Below are positions 1 to 8,013 of a stretch of 64,000 nt of DNA, one piece after another. The stretch is taken from assembly GCA_016721385.1 (NCBI GenBank), contig JADKIE010000002.1, forward strand, positions 62,001-126,000, in the 5' to 3' direction. The stretch is from Chitinophagaceae bacterium. Its GTDB lineage: Bacteria; Bacteroidota; Bacteroidia; Chitinophagales; Chitinophagaceae. Position 1 is the first letter of the stretch. Each line of letters opens with the position of its first letter. The translations under genes and the position numbers were made by a program. A model generated the notes under the pieces. That model did not search any database and was not told where the DNA came from. It saw nothing but the letters and a program-made list of their open reading frames with translations.

Positions 1-519
1 ACTTTTAGGAAAGTTAGCGGTTTGACACAATCATTAGACAAAGTTTGGTTTGGTAATGACACAGTAAAACAGACCCTTGTATTTGAACTTTATACAGACT
101 ATCACAGGTTAGCTACATTTAACTTTTACAACAATAGCTTTCCGCCTGACTTGATTAAACAGATAGAACTTCATACACAAGACGGGGAAGTTGTAAGCGA
201 AAAACAAAAACAAGAAGATTTTCAAGGTTTTTTAAACCAGACAGTAAAAATAAACTCAACCTATTTTGTTTCGGACAAAGGATTTAAACTTGGCGACAAT
301 AAACAGAAAGCTATTAAACTTTACGGAACTCCTGACGAGCAGACATTAAATAATGGTTTTGAAAAATTAGTGTGGAAGTTTACAGGAGACAATTTATACG
401 ACGGAAAAGAAAACCTTAAGGGCAAAGCACTTGCTCAAGACAGCTATGGGCATCAAATAACAATGTTTTTCAAAGGCAATAAGTTAGTTGGACAAATTTT
501 GTACAATGACATTCCTTAA
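1..519 (+). CDS. Hypothetical protein, 5' end outside window
   Basis: The reading frame is open to base 1, so this is the C-terminal part (about 172 residues) of a longer protein. A TTG at 22 is a possible but unsupported start. A GTTAGCGG string at 13-20 lies inside the frame and lacks the usual upstream AAGCCCTG context, so it is not taken as a cassette boundary. A stretch around residues 95-112 (a GDNKQKAIKLYGTP-like segment) resembles the repeat of small SmpA/OmlA-like envelope proteins; this is only a resemblance. It is the first gene of the array, followed after 8 nt by R1. Function unknown. Confidence 0.6.
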   Translation, partial: TFRKVSGLTQSLDKVWFGNDTVKQTLVFELYTDYHRLATFNFYNNSFPPDLIKQIELHTQDGEVVSEKQKQEDFQGFLNQTVKINSTYFVSDKGFKLGDNKQKAIKLYGTPDEQTLNNGFEKLVWKFTGDNLYDGKENLKGKALAQDSYGHQITMFFKGNKLVGQILYNDIP

Positions 520-527
520 AAAAAACT

Positions 528-726
528 GCTGCTAACATTGGTATTGCCAATAGTGGGGCTGGACGGAAGTACAATCAGCAGCAGTAAAAATCCAGGCTTC
601 AGTTCGGGCGGGACAAACAACGCTGATCATTTAATCTTAACTTCATCAAACTATTTTCAATCGGCAGTTGTTCCGGGCGGACGGAATTCTAATCCCCACC
701 ATCGGCAATACCTGCCCGTTAGCGGC
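528..726 (+). repeat. attC-like site R1
   Basis: Left arm GCTGCTAAC ends at 536; right arm GTTAGCGGC is at 718-726. The inner arms pair through TATTGCC near 540 and GGCAATA near 704. The right arm pairs perfectly with the left arm of R2, bracketing the retron cassette. A frame open across it (538-783) is repeat sequence, not a gene. Confidence 0.7.
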
Positions 727-825
727 AAGCGTTTTGACACCCTACTACTTCACAGTTTCCCTATTTTATCCACAAGCTGTTGAAAAATAGATTACCAATT
801 TATTTTAACTGACAGTTTAACTCTG

Positions 826-833
826 TATATTTG
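826..833 (+). promoter_or_regulatory. Putative -7 box of the retron transcript
   Basis: TATATTTG fits the Bacteroidota -7 consensus TAnnTTTG. It lies about 290 nt before the first open frame, which implies a long untranslated leader that could hold the retron RNA. No clear -33 TTTG was identified. Confidence 0.4.
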
Positions 834-839
834 CACCAG

Positions 840-1020
840 TTCTTTAAATAGTGCTTTTGACAATTACGTTTACCAGGTTCAAATCGTAAAGTGTATTTAG
901 TTACACAACCTTAATGGGTTCTTTTGGAGCAATGATGTGATGTTGTACCAGTCTACTACTACCAGTTGACTACTCACAACTAATTTTACTACATCGTTAT
1001 TCTATTATTGTTATTATTTT
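840..1020 (+). ncRNA. Candidate retron msr-msd RNA
   Basis: This leader between a TAnnTTTG box and the first ORF contains a run of short hairpins: TTACG/CGTAA, GTGTA/TACAC and AACC/GGTT (about 868-922). A larger nested hairpin follows, with AATGATGT (about 930) pairing with ACATCGTT (about 990), and inside it TGTTGT pairing with ACAAC and AGTC with GACT. Several small hairpins followed by one long hairpin is the usual msr-msd layout. A possible closing a1/a2 stem is GACAAT with ATTGTT. The priming G was not identified. Boundaries are estimates made by eye. Confidence 0.45.
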
Positions 1021-1121
1021 TTAGTAGCAGGAATTTTAGGGGTGCAAACAGACGAACAACGTTTATGGATTTGGTTACGGACTTCATTGAATGTAGCAGG
1101 CATTAAAGCCGTAATACAAAT

Positions 1122-1345
1122 ATGATAAGAAATGTTAAAAGCCTTGATGACCTTGAAAAGGAATCAAGCAACTCCTATTGGAGAGCCGTTGTTCGTTTTC
1201 GGATGAAGAAAAAGTTCTTTTAAATGATTGTGTCGTTGCATTACAGCAGACAAAGAAAAGTAGTAACCTTGACCTAATAGTCAAAGTCTTTGAAATTCTG
1301 AGTAAAGTGTTTATTGCAAGTGACCATTTGAAAGACATCTTCTAA
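1122..1345 (+). CDS. Small retron-linked protein, frameshifted
   Basis: The frame from ATG 1122 encodes about 26 residues (MIRNVKSLDDLEKES...). After a one-base shift in the TTTT run near 1196 it continues for about 48 more residues to TAA at 1343-1345. Both halves are charged, helical-looking and compatible with one ~74-residue protein. It lies 32 nt upstream of the XRE gene and is probably co-transcribed with it. No known domain is recognised. It could be an accessory or antitoxin-like component of the retron, inferred from position only. Confidence 0.45.
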
Positions 1346-1377
1346 ACCGACACCCTTAATTTTTTTAAAATTATATT

Positions 1378-1685
1378 ATGGACTTAGGCATCACTATAAA
1401 AAACATACGTCAGCAAAAGGGATTAGACAAAATTCATTAGCTGAACAATGTAACATAAGTCAGACATATCTTTCACAGTTGGAAAATAATGTGAAAGAAC
1501 CCAATATTTCTACACTTCGGACTATTTCAGAAAAATTAGGATTACCACTTCCAATCTTATTTTTCTTATCTCTTGACACAGAGGACATAAAACCAGAAAA
1601 AAGAATAGCCTATAATCATTTAGCTCCTTCAATCAAAGCTATGATTGCTGAATTTTTTACTAATGCCTCAAAAGGAAATGATTAA
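1378..1685 (+). CDS. XRE-family helix-turn-helix protein of the retron, frameshifted
   Basis: From ATG 1378 the product begins MDLGITIKNIRQQKG. One A is missing from the run at 1415-1418; restoring it gives a continuous Cro/C1-type HTH (..RQNSLAEQCNISQTYLSQ..), with the recognition-helix pattern QTYLSQLE. The full protein is about 102 residues. Its stop overlaps the start of the reverse transcriptase (ATG 1678, TAA 1683), indicating translational coupling. HTH partners are known for one class of retrons, where the accessory protein may act as effector or regulator. The shift is probably an assembly error because the downstream frame is well conserved. Confidence 0.75.
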
Positions 1686-2574
1686 TACATTAACACATTT
1701 GGCGTTTGAATTAAAATTTAAACTTCCCGAAATAGAGAGCATCATTAATAATATTGATAAGTTCTATTACGAAAAAGTTGAAATTAAACCTGATAAATTC
1801 GGTAATCCAAAACTTAAAAATGGAGTTATTCAAAAACGAGTTTTAAATCCAAGCATTACAAGGCTAAAATTGTTGCAAAAAAATATTCAGAGAAATATTT
1901 TGCTGAAATTAGAAATGCCTGACTATGCTTTTGGTGCGGTAAAAGGGAAAGACAACGTTCAAAATGCTAAACAACACCAAGGGAAAAAATATATTTTTAC
2001 TACCGACCTTAAAAGCTTTTTCCCTTCAATAAATCACAAACGAGTTTTTGAAATGTTTCGTTCATTCAATTTTTCTCCAACAGTTGCAAGGGTTTTGACA
2101 CAGCTAACAACTTTCAAAGGGAGACTTCCACAGGGTGCTCCAACTTCTCCAACAGTTGCAAATCTTGTATTCGTTAAGACAGGAAAAAAATTGCTTGAAT
2201 TTGCCAAAGAAAACAAACTAACATTTACTTCATTTGTTGACGACCTTACATTTTCAGCACCAACAGACTTTAAATCCAAAGCACAATTTATTATTGAGAC
2301 TTTACAAGCAGACGGTTTTAAAATAAGCCACAACAAGACTAACTACAAAACAAAAATGCCAGTTGTTACAGGTGTTGTTGTAAAAAACAATAAACTTTCA
2401 TTGACAGACAACTTTAAAATAAAATTAAATAATACCGAAGACTCAACACCCGAAAGAATTAAAGGACTTCAACAATATGCAGCGAAAGTTGCTAAAACAA
2501 ATAGCAGTCCTTTATTGACAGCGATACGCCAGCCGCTAACAGGGGGTTTGGCGTTATTAGGGCAGACGTGGTAA
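1678..2574 (+). CDS. Retron-type reverse transcriptase
   Basis: About 298 residues from ATG 1678, which overlaps the XRE stop; an upstream ATG at 1645 would only add a tail overlapping XRE. Visible motifs: the retron signature NAKQH (about 96-100), RT motif A DLKSFFPSI with Asp110, LPQGAPTSP (150-158), the catalytic FVDD (186-189; more usually YADD), and VTG (230-232). NAxxH and VTG together mark retron RTs, which copy the msd part of a dedicated RNA into msDNA and usually serve phage defence. The last ~12 residues run into the left arm of R2. In the neighbouring frame the TAA of CGCTAAC would be the stop, so the C-terminus is uncertain. Confidence 0.9.
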   Translation: MINTLTHLAFELKFKLPEIESIINNIDKFYYEKVEIKPDKFGNPKLKNGVIQKRVLNPSITRLKLLQKNIQRNILLKLEMPDYAFGAVKGKDNVQNAKQHQGKKYIFTTDLKSFFPSINHKRVFEMFRSFNFSPTVARVLTQLTTFKGRLPQGAPTSPTVANLVFVKTGKKLLEFAKENKLTFTSFVDDLTFSAPTDFKSKAQFIIETLQADGFKISHNKTNYKTKMPVVTGVVVKNNKLSLTDNFKIKLNNTEDSTPERIKGLQQYAAKVAKTNSSPLLTAIRQPLTGGLALLGQTW

Positions 2575-2733
2575 CAATGAGCATTTGTATTTCTGTTCAG
2601 CTTTTGTTCCAGCTTGACGGAATTCTATTTGGCTTTTTGTTGTTATCTTCATCATCAGTTTTTCAATCAGCAGCGGTTCCGGGCGGACGGAATTCTATTT
2701 CCCCAACAACGCCAAGCCCTGTCCGTTAGCGGT
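2532..2733 (+). repeat. attC-like site R2
   Basis: Left arm GCCGCTAAC (2532-2540) is the exact reverse complement of the right arm of R1. Right arm GTTAGCGGT starts at 2725 and pairs with the left arm of R3. Inner arms pair through TTTGGCGTT and AACGCCAA. Confidence 0.75.
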
Positions 2734-2786
2734 CAGCGCAATACCCACACCCTAATGTACATATAGACGGGAAGAAATAAATTGAG

Positions 2787-3251
2787 ATGAAGAAATTAGT
2801 AATTCTATTTACTGTAATCAGTTTTTCAACATTTAGTCTTTATTCTCAGAATAAAACTATTAAAGGAAGAGTGATTGACAATCATCAATTGGAAACTTTG
2901 GGATACGTGCTAATTATTGCAAATGACACAGTTGAAGTTGGCAAAACAGATTTAGATGGGTTTTTCAAAATAGACATCCCTTTTTCCGTTAATAAACTAT
3001 TACTTAAATCTGTTGGACTAGAGCCAGCAATTATTAAACTTGGAGATAATTGTGATGAGGTGGAGGTTGTGATGATGTTAAGCGGTTCTTATGATTTTAA
3101 AACCCTCAAGAAAGTAGATAGACTTCGAAAGAAAGAATTTAAGAAGCTACCGGAATTGCATAAAAAAGCATTTGAGAAAGGTATATTTAAATCAGCTAAT
3201 ATTTGTTATACACAACAGTTCATACCTCACTATAATAAACACCGAAAGTAG
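2787..3251 (+). CDS. Secreted protein with carboxypeptidase-like regulatory domain
   Basis: 154 residues with a Sec signal peptide (KKLVILFTVISFSTFSLYSQ). Then comes a single beta-sandwich domain of the CarboxypepD_reg-like type (KGRVIDN...LGYVLI...GKTDLDGFFKIDIP) at about residues 25-100. The tail is Lys/Arg-rich and helical (residues 110-154). In this phylum such domains cap TonB receptors and surface proteins; here it stands alone. It fills one cassette between R2 and R3. The role is unknown; periplasmic or surface location is inferred from the signal. Confidence 0.75.
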   Translation: MKKLVILFTVISFSTFSLYSQNKTIKGRVIDNHQLETLGYVLIIANDTVEVGKTDLDGFFKIDIPFSVNKLLLKSVGLEPAIIKLGDNCDEVEVVMMLSGSYDFKTLKKVDRLRKKEFKKLPELHKKAFEKGIFKSANICYTQQFIPHYNKHRK

Positions 3252-3267
3252 ACTATAAAAACGCCGA

Positions 3268-3465
3268 ACCGCTAACATGGGGTTTTATGCAAGTTGGGCT
3301 TGACAAACTTAACATCAGCAAATTGCAAAGCCAATCATTGGTTCGGGCTGGACAAACATCGCCTGGCATTTGTTCTTAACTTCATCAAAATATTTTCAAT
3401 CAACAGCGGCCCGGGCAGACGGAATACTAATACCCAACCTGCATAAAGCCCTGTTCGTTAGCGGT
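3268..3465 (+). repeat. attC-like site R3
   Basis: Left arm ACCGCTAAC ends at 3276; right arm GTTAGCGGT begins at 3457. Inner arms pair as TTTTATGCAAGTTGGG with CCCAACCTGCATAAAG. Here the outer arms of the site also match each other, because both flanking cassettes carry the same end sequence. Confidence 0.75.
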
Positions 3466-3508
3466 CATTGTAAACAGACTACTCAATCAACAACATTTTA
3501 TGTAAGAA

Positions 3509-4078
3509 ATGAAAGATTTAATTAACCGAAATTTAAGCGGAAAGAAAATCCTAATTCTGTTCATTCTGACAAGCATCGTGTATACAGTTATGCTAACAAT
3601 AACAATTCCCAAAGTAATGAACTTTGCAGGCGGATTGAAATTGTTAGATATGTTACCAACAGGCTACACAGCTGATTACGTTAATTCCCTTTTAAATGCC
3701 CTAGGTTCAGATGGTCGAACTGCTTATTTATTTCAACAAATCCCGTTAGACTTAATTTACCCTTGTTTGTTTGGAGTAACGTATTGTTTGATTTTTGCAT
3801 TTATCATAAAGAAACTTGGCAAAGAAAACAGCTTTTTATTCTATCTCTGTTTAATACCTGTTTTTGCTGGCATTTTTGACTATTTGGAAAACATCGGAAT
3901 CATTATAATGCTGAAAAGTTACCCCGATAACTCTACGACAATTTCTCAAATGACAAATGTGTTTTCAATTTCTAAAAGCACATTGACGACAATTTATTTT
4001 CTAATTTTACTAATCGCATTATTGGTACTATTGACAAAATACATAGCATCGAAAATCAGGAAAACAACGAACCGCTAA
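3509..4078 (+). CDS. Integral membrane protein of unknown function
   Basis: 189 residues. Hydrophobic segments lie at about residues 13-35, 80-100, 108-130 and 155-178, suggesting four membrane spans with a loop after the first. The C-terminus is basic (SKIRKTTNR). No signal peptidase site or known motif is recognised. The stop lies inside the left arm of R4 (CGCTAAC), the usual arrangement when a cassette gene ends exactly at its recombination site. Function cannot be inferred. Confidence 0.75.
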   Translation: MKDLINRNLSGKKILILFILTSIVYTVMLTITIPKVMNFAGGLKLLDMLPTGYTADYVNSLLNALGSDGRTAYLFQQIPLDLIYPCLFGVTYCLIFAFIIKKLGKENSFLFYLCLIPVFAGIFDYLENIGIIIMLKSYPDNSTTISQMTNVFSISKSTLTTIYFLILLIALLVLLTKYIASKIRKTTNR

Positions 4079-4269
4079 CAAACGGTTTTGGGCAAGTGTG
4101 GCAGGACAAACTAATTTCAGCTAACTGCATCTCCGGTCTTCAGTTCTGGCAGGACGTTCAATTTTGAGCTTTAGTTCTTAACTTCAACTAAACAAAAATA
4201 TCAGCAGCGGTTCCGGGCGGACAGTTGGAAAATTCCACACCTGGCCCAAAGCCGCCGACGTTGGCTGAA
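4071..4269 (+). repeat. attC-like site R4
   Basis: Left arm ACCGCTAAC (4071-4079); right arm GTTGGCTGAA begins at 4260. These two arms are not complementary to each other; each pairs with the far end of its own cassette (R3 right arm, R5 left arm). The body is almost identical to R5. Confidence 0.8.
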
Positions 4270-4292
4270 AGCTTAAAGAACATTCCGTTTAC

Positions 4293-5343
4293 ATGAACAT
4301 GCTTCCTTACATATATGACAATGAAAAAAGTATTGAAACGTACAGCGAAACGTTGAAGTATTTGGAAGAAAATCAGAGCGTAAAAGACAAAATACAAACA
4401 TTAGGAATCATTTATAGCTCAATAGGTCACTCAGTTCCCCAAACAATTGAAAATTTTTGGTCGGGTCATTCATTTCCTTTCTCCGAATCCTGGGACGACA
4501 TCCAAATTTCTGCAACACTATGTTTTTTTTGGATTGTATAAACAAAATTTCTCAACTTTAAGAAGTGGCTTAGAACTTGGATTACTTTCAGTTTACTATA
4601 ATATAAATGATGACGGACATGAAGCTGTGAAAGAATGGTTTTATTCTCTTGATAGTCCAGATTCAAACACTCCAAGAGCAGACAAGATTTGGAAAATTTT
4701 GTTATCTAATTCAAACATCAAAGAATATAACAACAAGTTCAATCTAAAAAGCGATTACCTTTCTCTTGGCTATTTGCACAATTATGTACATACAAAAGGA
4801 CACAAATATTCTAACTCACTTGATGGACAAAAAGGGAATTCACAAGTTTTTATAGCATCTGCTTTACAAGAGTGGCTAACAACTTATGAAAAGATTGCAG
4901 TAATTGTTGTTACGTTACACCTCTTAAAATATCCTTTGGGTTTATTCAAGTTTGACTACTATCGGAAGTTCGGTATTGATATGCCAAATTTTGCTCAAGT
5001 TAGTTTCAATGTGAGCCTTATTTCATCGCTTCTTGAGGCGGATAAATTAGAAGTAATTCAAAACATTGCAGATAAAGACACCCAAACTAAAGATTTATTA
5101 TCTCAACTTAATGCTATTCCCGCTAAGACAGATAATGAAATTGAAGAGGAAGTAATTGAGTTTGAAAAAGATTTCATAAAGCGTTATGTTGGGGGTTTTA
5201 AAAAATGGGAAGAAGAGCAATTAAAGTTTATGCACGACTTGATTGCAGCAACGGAGGACAGAGATAATACCAATTTTAAAAATAGTACTTTGAACCGTAT
5301 TGAACTTATTAGAAAGTGGGCTGTAGAAAACAACATTTCGTAA
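4293..5343 (+). CDS. Hypothetical protein, frameshifted in a T8 run
   Basis: ATG 4293 opens a frame that stops near 4541. A one-base shift in the eight-T run at 4523-4530 joins it to a second frame ending at 5343, giving about 350 residues. The joined region reads smoothly (..SATLCFF then GLYKQNFSTLRSGLELG..). The protein has no signal peptide, is acidic, and has a probable coiled-coil stretch (NEIEEEVIEFEKDF) near the C-terminus. A central hydrophobic stretch (KIAVIVVTLHLLKYPLGL) could be buried helix. No family recognised. The long T run could be a phase-variation tract, but error is simpler given the rest of the window. Confidence 0.65.
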
Positions 5344-5348
5344 AAGCC

Positions 5349-5548
5349 TTCAGCCAACAAACGGTTTTGGGCAAGTGTGGCTGGACAAACTAATTTCAGC
5401 TAACTGCATCTCCGGTCTTCAGTTCTGGCTGGACGTTCAATTTTGGGCTTTAGTTCTTAACTTCATCTAAACAAAATAATCAGCAGCGGTTCCGGGCGGA
5501 CAGTTGGAAAATCCCACACCTGGCCCAAAGCCGCCGACGTTAGCGGCA
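5349..5548 (+). repeat. attC-like site R5
   Basis: Left arm TTCAGCCAAC (5349-5358) pairs with the right arm of R4 over 10 nt. Right arm GTTAGCGGCA begins at 5539 and pairs with the left arm of R6. Within R5 the two outer arms do not pair, a clear case of cassette-wise rather than site-wise complementarity. Confidence 0.85.
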
Positions 5549-5577
5549 ATTAAAAGTGGCAGCTAAATACCAGATAT

Positions 5578-6315
5578 ATGGACGAATCAATTAAATGTCT
5601 TAACCAAGTAACTTTTGACGAGCATTCTAATGATTATTTGCTAAGGCATGCAGCAACCCCGCTGCGTAAATACGAAGAAGAATTTATTGAAGGCCCCATA
5701 ATTGAAATTGGTTGTGGCCAGTCGGCGCTTTTACTAGATTACGCAAACACAGATAGAGAGATATATGCTATAGACAATGATCAATTCCAGCTTGACCTTT
5801 TAAAAAAACGTGTAGAAAAGTTGGAAAAGAAAAAAATTGAAAACTGGAAGTTCTTAAACTTGACCTTTCCAGAGGATATAATTCCTTCTAATCACTATTC
5901 AGTAATTATACTCTCTAACATCCTTCATTTTTTTAACTTTAAAAAGAATGTTGAAATCGGTAAGATCATCGATGGTTTAGCTATGCCTGGAACTTTAATT
6001 TATATAGCAGTTCATTCGACCAAGTTTTATGGAAATAATTCATCAGACCCAAATAGATATCAATATTTTAAACATTATTTCAAACTAAAAGATTTTGATT
6101 ATATTTTTCCAAAACAGCAATATTTAAGAGTTTTTACGTCCGAATATGAGCAAGGAACTTCCAAGGCAACATTAAAATTAATCGATACCTGGTTAGATAG
6201 ATTTTATGAGCAGAGGGGTATAACTGATCCTGAAACTATTGAACTCGACAAAAAGGAATATCTACAAAACATAAACGAAGCTGGCATACATTTAGTTTTG
6301 AGGAAAATCCGATAA
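5578..6315 (+). CDS. Class I SAM-dependent methyltransferase
   Basis: 245 residues. The Rossmann motif I for S-adenosylmethionine is at about residues 41-50 (IIEIGCGQSA). An acidic motif II follows (EIYAIDNDQFQLDLLKKR), and post-motifs include LNLTFPEDI and VIILSNILHFF. It is cytosolic and of usual length for small methyltransferases. The substrate cannot be told; lysine/charge-rich C-terminal helices may form a cap. It is alone in its cassette between R5 and R6, with its stop 2 nt before the left arm. Methyltransferases are common cassette cargo, but no partner enzyme is adjacent. Confidence 0.85.
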   Translation: MDESIKCLNQVTFDEHSNDYLLRHAATPLRKYEEEFIEGPIIEIGCGQSALLLDYANTDREIYAIDNDQFQLDLLKKRVEKLEKKKIENWKFLNLTFPEDIIPSNHYSVIILSNILHFFNFKKNVEIGKIIDGLAMPGTLIYIAVHSTKFYGNNSSDPNRYQYFKHYFKLKDFDYIFPKQQYLRVFTSEYEQGTSKATLKLIDTWLDRFYEQRGITDPETIELDKKEYLQNINEAGIHLVLRKIR

Positions 6316-6316
6316 C

Positions 6317-6520
6317 TGCCGCTAACATTGGGTTTGCTGCAAGGCTGGCTGGACATTGGAGCAATTGGGCATTTTATCGCTGTTGTGCTTCATCTGGGCT
6401 GGACAAACATAGCTGGGCTTTTGTTTGTTAACCTGTACTTTTATATCTTTAATCAGCAGCGGTTCCGGGCGGACCAGCAATGAATTCCAGCCCTGCAGCA
6501 AGCCCTGCCCGTTAGCAGCA
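6317..6520 (+). repeat. attC-like site R6
   Basis: Left arm TGCCGCTAAC (ends 6326) pairs perfectly with the R5 right arm. Right arm GTTAGCAGCA (6511-6520) pairs perfectly with the R7 left arm. Inner arms: GGGTTTGCTGCAAGGCTGG with CCAGCCCTGCAGCAAGCCC. Confidence 0.85.
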
Positions 6521-6526
6521 ATTTTT

Positions 6527-7540
6527 ATGAACCACACGATTATATTGATATTTTTAGTGCTTATACACTCGATGACAATTAAGGCTCAAACTACTGGGAA
6601 CTACTTTAATCTTGTCTTGGTTAATAATTCCAACTATACAACAATCGTTAACATTCAGGGTACTGACAAAATTGACTCTGTTTTATCAAAAGAGTCTAAA
6701 AGATTACATTTTGAACTGGAAAAAGACTTTATTTCATTTAATTTGAATTTACGAACAACAGACGTATCAGCATCCTCTTACCAGGGCAAGACTATCAGAG
6801 TATTAAATAAATTAAAATCTAAACTAATAACAGTAACTGGTGAAAATGAACCGGTATATGACTTAACTAAAAGTGAAAAAATTATTTCTGAATACAAACC
6901 TCAACTTAGAACTAAGAATTTCTGGAAACTCGATACAGTTATAAACAAAAATTCGAATGATATTGCCGCAGCAGAAATTATATATCTTTCGTTATGTGAC
7001 ATTGACATAAAAGTTGATACCATACAAAAATATTTCAATAAACTTAGCCCTAAAATAAAATCATCTGAATTCGGGGAAAGAATAATAAATTATTTAAAAG
7101 CAAGATCTCAACTTACTATTGGCAATATCATTGACAATATCAGCTTGCCAGACACAGCAGGTAGAGTTATTCAATTAAACAACATTAAAAGCCGATACAT
7201 TTTATTAGATTTTTGGTTTTCAAGATGTGGGCCCTGTATAAAATCTTTCCCAGAATTACAAGAACTATATTCAAAAACTGACCGAAATAATTTTGAAATA
7301 GTAGGAATTTCTATCGATCAGCTAGGCGAAAAAGAATTGTGGAAAAACACCATTTATAAGAACAGTTTATCTTGGCTAAATATTAATGACTCAAAATCAA
7401 TTACTGCAAGGAAATTTGCTATTGTAAATTATCCGACTAAAATCCTTTTGGATAAAAATAGAAAAGTAATACTTGTTGACACAGACAATAGTTATGAAGA
7501 CTTTTATTTGCAAATAAAAAAACTTGTAGCACAACAATAA
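6527..7540 (+). CDS. TlpA-like thiol-disulfide protein, exported
   Basis: 337 residues from ATG 6527, chosen because the longer frame runs through R6. A signal peptide (IILIFLVLIHSMTIKAQ) is followed by a ~190-residue N-terminal region like those of Bacteroidota periplasmic oxidoreductases. Then comes a thioredoxin/TlpA fold with FWFSRCGPCIKSFP, containing the CxxC-type active site CGPC (about residues 233-236), and the cis-proline region NYPTKILLD. The expected role is periplasmic reduction or exchange of disulfides, for example in cytochrome maturation or envelope repair. The cassette contains only this gene. Confidence 0.85.
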   Translation: MNHTIILIFLVLIHSMTIKAQTTGNYFNLVLVNNSNYTTIVNIQGTDKIDSVLSKESKRLHFELEKDFISFNLNLRTTDVSASSYQGKTIRVLNKLKSKLITVTGENEPVYDLTKSEKIISEYKPQLRTKNFWKLDTVINKNSNDIAAAEIIYLSLCDIDIKVDTIQKYFNKLSPKIKSSEFGERIINYLKARSQLTIGNIIDNISLPDTAGRVIQLNNIKSRYILLDFWFSRCGPCIKSFPELQELYSKTDRNNFEIVGISIDQLGEKELWKNTIYKNSLSWLNINDSKSITARKFAIVNYPTKILLDKNRKVILVDTDNSYEDFYLQIKKLVAQQ

Positions 7541-7542
7541 AC

Positions 7543-7745
7543 TGCTGCTAACATTGGGTTTGCTGCAAGTCTGGCTGGACATAGGAGCAATGGTCATTTT
7601 ATCGCTGTTGTACTTCATCTGGGCTGGACCCACATAGTTGGGCTTTTGTTTGTTAACCTGTACTTTTATATCTTTAATCAGCAGCGGTTCCGGGCGGACG
7701 AGCGATGAATTCCAGCCCTGCAGCAAGCCCTGCCCGTTATGTGCC
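7543..7745 (+). repeat. attC-like site R7
   Basis: Left arm TGCTGCTAAC (7543-7552) pairs perfectly with the R6 right arm. Right arm GTTATGTGCC (7736-7745) pairs perfectly with the R8 left arm at 8521. The outer arms of R7 do not pair with each other. The body is close to R6. Confidence 0.85.
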
Positions 7746-8013
7746 ATACTGCCCAGCAATTTCACCAACATTGGGGCGACAGTAAAAATGTTATTTATCA
7801 TTTAGGTTTGACTTGAACCAAAGCCCACACCAGCTTGACGTTCTTTGTTCAACTTTTGAAAAAAATATTCATCTTTAGTTTTTCAATTGGACATTTGTAT
7901 CGGGTGGATTTTTGTTCAATTCATAAGCAAGCGGACACAATACACGGTTTGACAATCACTGCAACCTTGACCAAAAATTACTGATTAGCACTACACATAA
8001 CAACAACAACAAC
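7746..8013 (+). other. Noncoding cassette leader, shared with 13885-14140
   Basis: No convincing gene. The stretch from the right arm of R7 to CACATAAC at 7993-8000 aligns with 13875-14140: both begin GTTAT-GCCATAC with CAGCAATTT soon after, and share GACTTGA-CC-AAAG-CCACA and GGTGGA-TTTTG. Both end in an inverted copy of their first 8 bases. TTGAC-like strings recur, so promoters are possible. It leads directly into the RDD gene through a CAA repeat (8001-8013). Confidence 0.5.

Noticed and set aside
1..21. GTTAGCGG at 13-20 as a left-most recombination site
   Set aside because: It lacks the AAGCCCTG-type inner arm and the flanking frame runs through it without a stop; the downstream arm at 526-536 does not match it well.
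538..783. 81-codon plus-strand frame after the first gene
   Set aside because: It lies almost wholly within attC-like site R1; the same sequence type recurs in every intergenic gap and has no gene-like constraint.
2034..2336. 100-codon minus-strand frame inside the reverse transcriptase
   Set aside because: Shadow of the RT frame; RT motifs on the plus strand fully explain the coding signal.
4523..4530. T8 tract as a phase-variation switch
   Set aside because: Possible, but similar one-base slips occur at short runs in essential genes in the same window, so error explains it without selection.
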